DNA of 64,000 nucleotides from an uncultured Myxococcales bacterium (GTDB lineage: Bacteria > Myxococcota_A > Polyangia > Polyangiales > Polyangiaceae). Each line of letters begins with the position of its first letter. Positions within the stretch are counted from its first letter, which is position 1. The notes under the pieces are model-generated. The model worked only from the letters and a program-made list of their open reading frames with translations. It was not told the DNA's origin and made no database searches. Shown in pieces: positions 35,787-44,038 of this stretch. Both the position numbers and the translations under genes were made by a program. The DNA lies in assembly GCA_937949945.1 (NCBI GenBank), contig CALFEQ010000084.1:87045-151044 (forward strand). Direction: 5' to 3'.

Positions 35787-38647
35787 TGCCCGCTCCGTCC
35801 TACGAGACGTGCCACGAGGTCAACATAAAACGTCCCCCCCTCGGTCGCGGGACGGATCCCGACGCCGCTCCCATCGTCGCTCCAGGCGTAGAGGATTACG
35901 ACCTTGGGGCGGAGGGAGAGCGCCGCGTCCACCTGCTCGACGAGCGTGCGGCCGCCCCTCCGATCGTGCTCGACGAGGCCGCTGGTCTTCGTCACGCGCG
36001 AGAGCTTCCAGCCGGGCGTGATCGACACGACGCCGCGGGCACCGCGCAGCGCCCAAGCCGGAGCGAGCTGGGGCAGGTAGCCGGAGCGCTCCAGGTAGGC
36101 GAGGCCGCGGTCGAGCGCGTTCCCTTTCGGCAGCGAGTCCGCCTCGGGCAAGGCGTCGAGGTCGAATTCGTCGAAGCGCTGCCAACGCGTGACGCCGACG
36201 ATCTCGTATCCGGACAGCTCGTAACGTGGGAGCGGGGGAGCGTCCGTCTCCGGCTCGGCGAAGAGCAGCTTCTTGCCGTCGATCTCGAACGCTCGATCCA
36301 TGAGACCGCGGCTTTCGAGCTCGGAGACCGCGCTCGCGAGCGACGCCTGGGGCGTGAGCCCACCGAGGCGGATCTGGAACGCGACGCGCATCGGTGTCTG
36401 CGCGACGGCGCGGACGAACGCGTCCACGCGGTCGCGGTCCTGGATGCCTTCGGGGGACGCGGACACGAGGAGGGTCGCTAGATCGAACCCGGTCGCCGCC
36501 ATGCGCGTCGCTTCGTCGGGCGATGTCTCCGCGGGGTTCACGGCGATCCCGAAGGCGGGCCGCACCTTGGGCTTCTTCGAGAGCGACAGGAGATGCTCGA
36601 TGCGATCGGCGTCGGAGGCCTTCGTCGCGAGATCGATGACGTACATCCCGTGACCCTCGAACAGCACGCGGCGCGAGTCCTTGAGCGCCTCGAGGTTGTC
36701 GAAGGCGTCGAGGAAGTATGGGGCGTAGGTGCGCCATATGGCTTCGTCGTCGAACAGGCGCGCGTGCCAGATGTCGCGGCGATACAGGTAGCGAGAGCTC
36801 GAAGGATCGACGAACGCCAGGTACCGAGCGTTCTGCGTCCGGACGAAGTAGTCCGCGAACGCCTCGGGGCCGCGGAAGAAGGGGATCCCGGGCGGTGGGC
36901 TGAGGGCGCCGGGCAGGTCGAGGCTGTAGATCTCATTGCGGCCGAAGTCCAAGAGGCACGGCTCGTCCACCATGACGATGAGCTTCTCCCCCGGCGGGAC
37001 CGCGGCCTGCAGCTCGACGTACTGGTACGTCGCGGCGGGCGCCGTGCGTGGCGACTGGGGCGCGCGTCGTCGCGCCTCGTCGAAGAACGAAAGGGCATCT
37101 CCGAGACGCTGCACCGCGTAGTACGGCTCGAACTGCAAGACGGCGAGCATGACGGCGATCGCCCCCGCGAGCTTCGTCTGGACGGCTTCGGCACGCAGCC
37201 ACGCACCGGCCGAGAGCAGCACGACGATGCTGGCGGCCGCCGTGTACCCGAACCCATAGCGGGCGATGTCGCCCACGTGCGTGATCGAGAACGAGTCGGT
37301 GAGCAGGAGGAGCGCGAGGAACGCCGCGGCGATGAACGACTTGAGCGGTCGTCGAGCGTCCGCCTCGGGGACGCCGAGCCCGAGGACGAAGAAGAGGAGC
37401 GTGTAGCGCGACCGCTCCGGCTCCATCAGCACGCCGATGAAGTGGCGAAGCTCCTTGAGCCCGACGACGGTGGTGCTCTTCACGGCGTAGCCAGCGCGGA
37501 GGTAGCCCTTCTGGAGCGGGTAGAGGATCGCCCCCGTGGTCTCGCGATAGAGCGTGAGCCACGGCAGGAGGACGGCGCCGAGGGCCAGCGCGGCGACGGC
37601 TGCGTCGACGAGGACCTCCTTCCGGCGCACGTCGCGTCGTCGCGTGACGATGGGCGCCACGACGGGCAGCATGAACATGCCGACCGCCGCCGGGAGGAAG
37701 CTCTGGCGAAGCGCGCACGTCGTCGCGGTCACCAAGGCTCCGGCGACGAGCCCGCGGCGGTAGGCGCTCGGGTTCGTCTCTCTCGAGAAGAAGCGGATCG
37801 TCGAGAACAGCCCGAGGAAGAAGGTGAGGCCGGAGACGTTGCTCGCGAGATTCACGCGACGCGTCTGGAAGAAGACGAACGCGAGGAGGAGCGCGAGGAC
37901 GGTGACGAGCAGCGGTGGTCGCTCGCGGCCGCGCCCGAACTCGACGATGAGCAGGGCGAGCATGATGGCCGCGATCCCGCGGTCGAAGAAGTTGAGGTGC
38001 TGGAGGCTGCCGTTGGCGAGCAACAGGCCCTGGAAGATCGACTGCGAGCCGAGGGCGCTCGCGCGTCGGAAGCTGAACGGGTCGACCATCGTGCCGCGCG
38101 CCAGGAGTTGGCGCGGGAGCGCGAGGTACGACAGCTCGTCGTCGTACGGGTTCGTGTAGATGTCGCCGAGGCCGCCTGCGACGTAGATGGCCACGACGAT
38201 CGTGGCGCCGAGCACGATGGCGGCGGTGGCCGGCTTCGCTCGCGCGAGTAGCAAGGACGCGGTGACTCGCCTGACGATGGCTTCGCGGCGTTTCCATGTC
38301 CCGTAGCCGAACCCGACGACGCCGAGAGCGACGAGCGCCACGAGCACGCTCGTCCGAGCGAGCCGAAAGTTGGCGAGGATGATCGTCACGAGCGCGAGCG
38401 CGCTCGCTCCCCAGACCGCGCGCAGGCCCAAGCCCACCTTGCGTCCCGGCGCCAACAGTCGGCAGACGAGCTCGCCGTACCCGAGGAACGCGAAGAGCAG
38501 CATCGTGCCCCAAGCACCCGTCTCCCAGACCAGCGGCTTGGTGATGCTCGGAACCGCTGCATACACGAAGAGCGCGGCGACGGTGGCGAGAGCGGTCACG
38601 GCCACCGGTTTCGCTGAGCGCTTCCGCAACGCACTCGTCGAGATCAT
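35783..38647 (-). CDS. GT-C membrane protein (type B) with C-terminal glycosidase-like domain
   Basis: A 954-aa protein. The first about 460 residues hold twelve or so membrane segments; the first large loop has acidic GT-C residues in TNPYDDELSYLALPRQLL and SFRRASALG. A soluble domain (about 530-675) has LDFGRNEIYSLDLPG and aligns with the plus-strand paralogue at 44039, which ends here. Residues about 676-954 are extra: a TIM-barrel-like stretch with IDGKKLLFAEPE, VVSITPGWK and finally YAWSDDGSGVGIRP, close to the conserved W-x-E-x-G-x-G end motif of GH71/GH99/WbsX-like domains. The substrate is unknown. Start and stop overlap the neighbouring genes as ATGA on both sides. Confidence 0.85.
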   Translation of the reverse strand: MISTSALRKRSAKPVAVTALATVAALFVYAAVPSITKPLVWETGAWGTMLLFAFLGYGELVCRLLAPGRKVGLGLRAVWGASALALVTIILANFRLARTSVLVALVALGVVGFGYGTWKRREAIVRRVTASLLLARAKPATAAIVLGATIVVAIYVAGGLGDIYTNPYDDELSYLALPRQLLARGTMVDPFSFRRASALGSQSIFQGLLLANGSLQHLNFFDRGIAAIMLALLIVEFGRGRERPPLLVTVLALLLAFVFFQTRRVNLASNVSGLTFFLGLFSTIRFFSRETNPSAYRRGLVAGALVTATTCALRQSFLPAAVGMFMLPVVAPIVTRRRDVRRKEVLVDAAVAALALGAVLLPWLTLYRETTGAILYPLQKGYLRAGYAVKSTTVVGLKELRHFIGVLMEPERSRYTLLFFVLGLGVPEADARRPLKSFIAAAFLALLLLTDSFSITHVGDIARYGFGYTAAASIVVLLSAGAWLRAEAVQTKLAGAIAVMLAVLQFEPYYAVQRLGDALSFFDEARRRAPQSPRTAPAATYQYVELQAAVPPGEKLIVMVDEPCLLDFGRNEIYSLDLPGALSPPPGIPFFRGPEAFADYFVRTQNARYLAFVDPSSSRYLYRRDIWHARLFDDEAIWRTYAPYFLDAFDNLEALKDSRRVLFEGHGMYVIDLATKASDADRIEHLLSLSKKPKVRPAFGIAVNPAETSPDEATRMAATGFDLATLLVSASPEGIQDRDRVDAFVRAVAQTPMRVAFQIRLGGLTPQASLASAVSELESRGLMDRAFEIDGKKLLFAEPETDAPPLPRYELSGYEIVGVTRWQRFDEFDLDALPEADSLPKGNALDRGLAYLERSGYLPQLAPAWALRGARGVVSITPGWKLSRVTKTSGLVEHDRRGGRTLVEQVDAALSLRPKVVILYAWSDDGSGVGIRPATEGGTFYVDLVARLVGRSGQ

Positions 38648-39192
38648 CGGTCTGCGGGCTCCCAAGCGAGCGAGACCAGCCGGTAGCTGATCGCTCGACC
38701 GTCTCCCGGAGGGAACGTGACGTACGAAGCCTGGAGCGCGACGTCGACCCAGCCGGACTCGGGCAGCACTTCGGGCGGGACGTCGATCTCGGCGCGGAGC
38801 GGGCCGTGGACCGGGAAGAATCCGACGTGCTGCCCGTTGACCGCGACGGTGAGCCACACGGCTCCCTTCACGTGCTCGATCTGAGGGACTCCGTCGAGGA
38901 CGAGCCGCATCGGACGGCGTCCGTGCGAGCGGAGCCGGAGGAGCGCACGCTCGCGCATGGGCCGCGCGAACACGCCTTCCTTCGCCGAGGGCGGCACGTA
39001 CCAGCTCGGGTTGTACCAGCCGTCGTCGAAGACGACGTCGTCGCTGTCGTAGAGGGAGAAGCGCGCGCCGGCCTCGGCGCGTTCGACGAGCGTCTCGACG
39101 TAACGGGCACGGAGCTCCGCGTCCGGGTCCGGCTCCTTCTTGCATCCGGCGAGCAACGCGACCGAGAGGATGACGCCCGCGATCTTCGACAT
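38644..39192 (-). CDS. small lipoprotein of GT-C module (paralogue of 46111)
   Basis: A 182-aa lipoprotein: signal with core AGVILSVALLAGC, a clear lipobox. After a charged helix (DAELRARYVETLVERAE) a beta-sandwich domain follows with LRLRSHGRRPMRLVLDG, VNGQHVGFFPVHGP and ESGWVDVALQASYV. The same domain type occurs at the C-terminus of the type A GT-C protein 39200-41287, and the plus-strand paralogue is at 46111. Located between type A and type B GT-C genes; its stop overlaps the start of the type B gene. Likely a periplasmic partner that binds sugar or the growing glycan; inference only. Confidence 0.82.
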   Translation of the reverse strand: MSKIAGVILSVALLAGCKKEPDPDAELRARYVETLVERAEAGARFSLYDSDDVVFDDGWYNPSWYVPPSAKEGVFARPMRERALLRLRSHGRRPMRLVLDGVPQIEHVKGAVWLTVAVNGQHVGFFPVHGPLRAEIDVPPEVLPESGWVDVALQASYVTFPPGDGRAISYRLVSLAWEPADR

Positions 39193-39199
39193 CGTCGTG

Positions 39200-41287
39200 C
39201 TACTCGAGGAGGACGCGCTCGATCGCGACGGAGATCCCGAGGGCCGACAGGTGATCGGCCTCGACGACCAGCTCGTTGGTTCCACGACGAAGCACCGACG
39301 GCGGGATGGTGAACGAAGACTCGTGCCACCCTTCCTCGACCCACTGGGACCTGCCGATCGAAGCGCCGTTGAGGAACAGCTCCATGCCGTTGTTCGCCGT
39401 CCCCATGTGGACGACGGTGAGTCGAGACGCGGTCGGAGTGTCGCAGATCTCGAGGCGGACGCGGCCGGTCTTCTCGCGGAGCCACGACCACGCTCGGTCT
39501 TCATAGGTCTCCCAATAGGCGAAGTCGTTCGACAGGGCGAGCATGTCCGCCGGACGTCGGAGATCGATCGATCCGGGGAGGCACTCCGGTATCGGCGTGG
39601 TCGGATCGAGCGACGGATCGCGCACGTAGAGGAGCGCGCCGTCGGAGAACCGATGCCGAAGAGCGTAGTCGAAGAACCGATCGGGGCCCGAGCGCGAAAT
39701 GCGGCGCCACTTGTACCATTCTTCGGGCCGATCGCCATTACCCGCGAAGATGGGCGCGCTCGGCACGAACACCGCGTCGATCGTGACCCCCTTCGCGCGC
39801 AGATCGATCAGGTCTTCGGGACGAGGGAGCATCGGGATGACGGTCGCGGGCGTCTCGGCGGCGAGCTCCCACGGCAAGGTGCCTCCCATCATCACCATGC
39901 GGCGGTCGACTGCGTTCCGTACGACCGGGACCACCTCCGCGGCGTTGCAGAGCTGATCGGGCGCGCACGTCGGCTTCGCGGCGGTGAGCCAGGCGTGCTC
40001 GGCCGAGGCCTTCGCCACCTCGGGGGCTACCAGGACGATCGCGCACGCGGCGTACACCGCGACGCGAGGGCCGCGAGCGTGGAGGTGACGTACGCGCCGT
40101 TTCAGCCAGCGCACGAGCACGACGACGCCGAGGGCCGCGAGCGCCCACAGCGGGGGTACCAGATAGTCGAGGTACCAGAGCGCCGCGCCCAGCGTGAGCT
40201 GCACGACGGAGAAGGCGAGCGAGAAGAGCGTGACCGTGACGACCACGCGCTTGACCGGGCGGCCGGCGCGGGAGAGGTGCCGGCCGCCGGCGATCGCGAG
40301 CCCGACGAGCACGACGTTCCGCCCGAGCTCGAGGGGGTTGGCCGCGAGGATGTCGCGGACGAGCCGCATGCTGACCATGAACTTCGCCACGAAGGTGCCC
40401 GGGTCGCGGAGGACGACCTCGCGCGCGGACGGCCAGGCGAACACGTACCAGGGATCGGACGGCAGGTATTGCGTCCGGTGCAGCAGCAGCGACTCGCCGA
40501 GGTACGACGGGAACGTGAGGCCGAAGCGCCATTTCGACCACGCGACGAAGCCGCCGAGGATGACCCCGCTCGGTACCGCCACCATCGCGGCGCGTCGTAT
40601 CCCCGCCGACCACGCCACGCCGAGGACGCAGAACGGCACGAGGACCGCGAGAGAGTAGCGATGGAGCACCGCGATGGTGAGCGCCGCTCCCAGGCCGCCC
40701 GCAGCGGCCGCGCTCTTGTGCGCGGAGAGCATGAGCACAACGATGACGAAGAACAGCAGCGAGTCTGCCGTGATGCTCAAGCCGGAGAGCGCGAAGTAGG
40801 CGAGCTCGTTGAGGGTCAAGAGCGTCGCCGCGAAGACGAACGCGAGGACGTTCGACGAGAGCCAGCGGCGCAAGGTGAAGAAGAACACCGCCGTCAGAGC
40901 GATGTAAGGCGTGAGCGACGCCGCCACGAGCGTCACGAGCGGGTCGCGCAGAACGGCGAGGTGGATCGCGACGCGCACCTGCGAGGCGACGAACTTGTGG
41001 ACGGATGGCCACGGCATCTCGCCCACATGACCTGCGCGCTCGAGGACACCGAGCGCGCCGAGCGGCATCAGGTTCGTGCGGAAGCCTTCGCCCGCGAGTA
41101 GGTGTCGAGCGACGATGAGATCGTAGAGGGCGTCTCCGCGCGCCGGGAGCCACGGCAGGTAGGTGGCCTTGAACGCGCACAGCGCGGCGAGGACCGCCAT
41201 CAAGGCCGCGAGCCACGCGCCGACCGTTCGCCGCTTCCGCGAGCCCAGCGAGCGTAGCCACGCCACGAGGGGAGGGAACGAACGCAC
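39200..41287 (-). CDS. GT-C membrane protein (type A) with C-terminal beta-sandwich domain
   Basis: A 695-aa protein with about eleven membrane segments. The first loop has the acidic motif RGDALYDLIVARHLLAGEG and TNLMPLGALG. The C-terminal soluble part (about 440-695) ends in a beta-sandwich with MELFLNGASIGRSQWVEEG and RRGTNELVVEADHL, typical of a galactose-binding/carbohydrate-binding fold. The paralogue at 48294 shares the same layout (PRGDVLYEAIVAKSLLAGEG). The start is GTG, 6 nt after the HldA stop. Likely glycosyltransferase using a polyprenyl-phosphate sugar; donor and acceptor unknown. Confidence 0.88.
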   Translation of the reverse strand: MRSFPPLVAWLRSLGSRKRRTVGAWLAALMAVLAALCAFKATYLPWLPARGDALYDLIVARHLLAGEGFRTNLMPLGALGVLERAGHVGEMPWPSVHKFVASQVRVAIHLAVLRDPLVTLVAASLTPYIALTAVFFFTLRRWLSSNVLAFVFAATLLTLNELAYFALSGLSITADSLLFFVIVVLMLSAHKSAAAAGGLGAALTIAVLHRYSLAVLVPFCVLGVAWSAGIRRAAMVAVPSGVILGGFVAWSKWRFGLTFPSYLGESLLLHRTQYLPSDPWYVFAWPSAREVVLRDPGTFVAKFMVSMRLVRDILAANPLELGRNVVLVGLAIAGGRHLSRAGRPVKRVVVTVTLFSLAFSVVQLTLGAALWYLDYLVPPLWALAALGVVVLVRWLKRRVRHLHARGPRVAVYAACAIVLVAPEVAKASAEHAWLTAAKPTCAPDQLCNAAEVVPVVRNAVDRRMVMMGGTLPWELAAETPATVIPMLPRPEDLIDLRAKGVTIDAVFVPSAPIFAGNGDRPEEWYKWRRISRSGPDRFFDYALRHRFSDGALLYVRDPSLDPTTPIPECLPGSIDLRRPADMLALSNDFAYWETYEDRAWSWLREKTGRVRLEICDTPTASRLTVVHMGTANNGMELFLNGASIGRSQWVEEGWHESSFTIPPSVLRRGTNELVVEADHLSALGISVAIERVLLE

Positions 41288-41293
41288 CTGGGA

Positions 41294-42274
41294 TCAGCCC
41301 TCGAACGTGCTCCGTACTTCCTCGACCGTGACCGCGGCCGTACCGGGCTTCCCCACCGCGACGCTCGCCGCGTGGCTCGCGATCACGAGTCCGTCCACGA
41401 GAGAAGCGCCGGCCGCGAGCGAGAGCGCGAGCGTGCCGACGACCGTGTCGCCTGCTCCCGTGACGTCGAACACCGATCGGGCGACGGTCGGGAAGTGGAG
41501 CGGCGGCTTGTCTCGCTCGAGCAGCGTCATCCCCGCGGGGCCGCGCGTCACGAGGACGGCCGTTCCGTCGAGCACGCCGAGGAGCTTCGAGCCGGCGGTG
41601 ACGATCGCTTCGTCCGCGTTGTGGGTCGACTCGCCCGTCGCCACCTCGAGCTCGGCCACGTTCGGCGTCACGACGGTGGCGCCTGCGTACTTGGCGTAGT
41701 TGCGGCCCTTCGGGTCGACGACCACGGGGATCCCGAGGCGCTTTCCCGTGCTCGTGCACGCACGCGCGACCGCCTCGACGACGACGCCTTTCGCGTAGTC
41801 GGACATCACGAGCACGTCGGCGTCGCGTGCGTGCCGCTCGATGGCGTCGACGATCTGTCGCGCGACGCTCTCGGCGACCGGCTCCGTCGACTCCACGTCG
41901 ACGCGCACGATCTGCTGCGTCCGCGCCACGACGCGAAGCTTGTGCGTCGTCGGACGGCCCGGCGTGACGACGAGCGAGTGGGCGATGCGGGCATCGTCGA
42001 AGCCCGTGCGCAGGGTGCCGGCGGCGACGTCGTCGCCGACGATCCCGATCACCGTGGCCCGGCCGCCGAGGCTCACGACGTTCGCCGCCGTGTTCGCCGC
42101 GCCGCCGAGGTGCGACGAGCGCTCGCGCAGCTCGACGACGGGCACCGGCGCCTCGGGCGAGATGCGCGCGACGTCGCCGCGGATGTACTCGTCGAGCATC
42201 ACGTCGCCCACGACGACCACGTGCTTGCCCGCGAACCGGGCGAGGATGTCGTGAGCCGCTCCTTGCTTCAGCAT
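41294..42274 (-). CDS. hldA: D-glycero-beta-D-manno-heptose-7-phosphate kinase (HldE N-terminal domain only)
   Basis: A 326-aa PfkB-family carbohydrate kinase that phosphorylates heptose-7-phosphate at O-1, matching the kinase half of HldE (RfaE). Signs: VVVGDVMLDEYIRGDVARISPEAPVPV, SHLGGAANTAANV, SDYAKGVV, VVVDPKGRNYAKYAGATVVTPN and the C-terminal anion hole VTGAGDT. The nucleotidyltransferase half found in E. coli HldE is absent here; it sits in the gene at 42807 fused to GmhA. The ATG at 42274 overlaps the GmhB stop by 7 nt. Third gene of the operon. Confidence 0.95.
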   Translation of the reverse strand: MLKQGAAHDILARFAGKHVVVVGDVMLDEYIRGDVARISPEAPVPVVELRERSSHLGGAANTAANVVSLGGRATVIGIVGDDVAAGTLRTGFDDARIAHSLVVTPGRPTTHKLRVVARTQQIVRVDVESTEPVAESVARQIVDAIERHARDADVLVMSDYAKGVVVEAVARACTSTGKRLGIPVVVDPKGRNYAKYAGATVVTPNVAELEVATGESTHNADEAIVTAGSKLLGVLDGTAVLVTRGPAGMTLLERDKPPLHFPTVARSVFDVTGAGDTVVGTLALSLAAGASLVDGLVIASHAASVAVGKPGTAAVTVEEVRSTFEG

Positions 42275-42807
42275 GTGAGGTGCTCCTCGAGAGATGGGAG
42301 GATTTCGCTCCAGTCCCCTTGCCAGTCCGGGACCGGCGGCTCGGTCGCGCCGCCTCGCGGGACGGAGGGCGAGAGCAGGAGCGCCGTCGCGCATCCCGCC
42401 GCGCGCCCCGCCTCCACGTCGGAGCGCTTGTCGCCGATCATCACGGATCGCGTGAGATCGATGCCGTGATCCGCGGCTGCTCGCTCGAGCATCCCGGGCT
42501 TCGGCTTGCGGCACGAGCACCCGTCGTCGGGCCCGTGCTCGCAGTAGTACGTCGCATCGAGGTGCACGCCTTCTTGCGCGAGCAGGCGATCCATCGCCGC
42601 GTCGACCGCCTCGAGCTGCTCGGGGCGGATGAGTCCGCGGGCGACGCCGGATTGGTTGCTTACGACGATCAGCAAGGCGCCCCGCTCACGGAGCCGCCGG
42701 AGCGAGCTCGCGGCTCCGGGGACGAGGCGCACCCGCGACGCGTCGGCGAGGTAGCCTTCGTCGAAGATGATCGTGCCGTCACGGTCGAGGAACACGGCGC
42801 GACGCAT
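42268..42807 (-). CDS. gmhB: D-glycero-beta-D-manno-heptose-1,7-bisphosphate 7-phosphatase
   Basis: A 179-aa HAD-superfamily phosphatase that removes the 7-phosphate in ADP-heptose synthesis. The nucleophile/acid pair is in FLDRDGT (Asp8 and Asp10). The family signatures IVVSNQSGVARG and CSCRKPKPGML are present, with metal-binding cysteines (YYCEHGPDDGCSC), as is GDKRSDVEAG. The length fits the family. The start overlaps the stop of the upstream gene by one base (TGATG). Confidence 0.95.
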   Translation of the reverse strand: MRRAVFLDRDGTIIFDEGYLADASRVRLVPGAASSLRRLRERGALLIVVSNQSGVARGLIRPEQLEAVDAAMDRLLAQEGVHLDATYYCEHGPDDGCSCRKPKPGMLERAAADHGIDLTRSVMIGDKRSDVEAGRAAGCATALLLSPSVPRGGATEPPVPDWQGDWSEILPSLEEHLTC

Positions 42808-43889
42808 CACTTGCCGAGCCGTGCCGCGATCGAGGTCGTCGAGAGCCCGTCGACGAGCGGAAGGAACTCGATGCGCCCGCCGTACGCGCGGACGACCTCG
42901 GCCTCGGGGATCGGCGCGCCGTTCGGGGGCGCGTAATCGGCGCCCTTGCAGTGGATGTCGGGCTTCAGCTTCGCGAGGATCTCCGACGGCGTGGGCTCGG
43001 CGAAGGAGACCACGTGATCCACCATCTCGAGGGCGGTGAGCATCGCGATGCGTTGCTCGAGCGGATGGATGGGGCGCCCCGGGCCCTTCGCCTTGCGGAC
43101 GTGCTCGTCTTCGTTGACCCCCACGAAGAGGACGTCGCCGAGCCGCTTCGCGGCGCGGAGGCTCTCGACGTGTCCGGCATGCAGGATGTCGAAGCAGCCG
43201 TTCGTCCAGACGACGACGCGCCCTTGCGAGCGGTACCACTCGCGGAGCGCCAGCAGCTCGTCGAGCGTGGCGTGCTTGGAGCCGGGTCGCGACGTCGACG
43301 GCGGCAGCGGGATCCCGCAGAGCTCGGCGTCGGCGATCGCGCAGATCGCGTGGCCGACGGTGATGTGCAGCTCCTGGATGCGCGCCGTCTCGCGTGACGG
43401 CACGACCACGGCCACGTCGCACATCGCCGCGAACTCGCGACCGGCCGCACCCGTGAGCCCGACGATTTTCATCCCGATCTCCCGCGCCGCCCGCACCGCG
43501 CGCAGGATGCTCTCGGAGCGGCCGCTCGTCGTGATGGCGATCGCGACGTCACCCGGACGGCCGAGCGCGCGGAGCTGCCGCTCGAAGACGTGCTCGTAGC
43601 CGTAGTCGTTCGCGATCGCGGTGAGGGCCGAGGTGTCGACGGTCAGCGCGACGGCCGGCAGCGGACGCCGATCCACCGTGAAGCGACCGACCAGCTCCGC
43701 CGCGATGTGTTGCGCGTCCGCGGCGCTCCCTCCGTTCCCGAAGAGCAGCACTTTGCCGCCGTTTCGGACCGCGTCGACGACGACGCCGGCGGCCGTCGCG
43801 ATCGCGTTGGACTCCGCCACCATGGCCGTACGGAGCGCTGCGCCGTCCCGGAGCGCCTGTGCGACCCACGCCGTGTGCCGTCCATCCAT
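42807..43889 (-). CDS. fusion of sedoheptulose-7-phosphate isomerase (GmhA) and HldE nucleotidyltransferase domain
   Basis: A 360-aa two-domain protein. Residues about 1-195 are GmhA: LLFGNGGSAADAQHIAAELVGRF, TTSGRSESI and ELHITVGH are diagnostic. It converts sedoheptulose-7-phosphate to heptose-7-phosphate. Residues about 205-360 match the cytidylyltransferase-like half of HldE: WTNGCFDILHAGHVESL (HxGH motif), NEDEHVRKAKGPGRP, CKGADYAP. It adds ADP to heptose-1-phosphate. The two enzymes are steps 1 and 4 of the pathway; the kinase (41294) and phosphatase (42268) are separate genes. The ATG at 43889 gives a natural N-terminus, although a GTG at 43958 is in frame. First gene of the operon. 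Confidence 0.93.
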   Translation of the reverse strand: MDGRHTAWVAQALRDGAALRTAMVAESNAIATAAGVVVDAVRNGGKVLLFGNGGSAADAQHIAAELVGRFTVDRRPLPAVALTVDTSALTAIANDYGYEHVFERQLRALGRPGDVAIAITTSGRSESILRAVRAAREIGMKIVGLTGAAGREFAAMCDVAVVVPSRETARIQELHITVGHAICAIADAELCGIPLPPSTSRPGSKHATLDELLALREWYRSQGRVVVWTNGCFDILHAGHVESLRAAKRLGDVLFVGVNEDEHVRKAKGPGRPIHPLEQRIAMLTALEMVDHVVSFAEPTPSEILAKLKPDIHCKGADYAPPNGAPIPEAEVVRAYGGRIEFLPLVDGLSTTSIAARLGK

Positions 43890-44038
43890 GTCGACTACCC
43901 GTGCGCGGCTCGGCGCTCGATCCGCGCAGCCTCCTTGATTCGCGGCGGAGCCTAGCACACGGGCCTGCCCGTCTCAGCCGTTACGTTCGCAGACCCACCT
44001 ACCATGTGTTACCCTCCCGGCGCTCCGCGGCGGGGGGC
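43890..44038. promoter_or_regulatory. divergent promoter region between the two glycan operons
   Basis: 149 bp separate the starts of the heptose/GT operon (minus) and of the type B' GT-C operon (plus). No clear -35/-10 pair or operator can be named with confidence. Both operons must be transcribed from here, so shared regulation is likely. Confidence 0.5.

Noticed and set aside
38644..39738. 364-codon version of the small lipoprotein starting upstream
   Set aside because: The first about 180 residues are shadow sequence overlapping the type A GT-C gene; the ATG at 39192 gives a clean lipoprotein signal with LLAGC.
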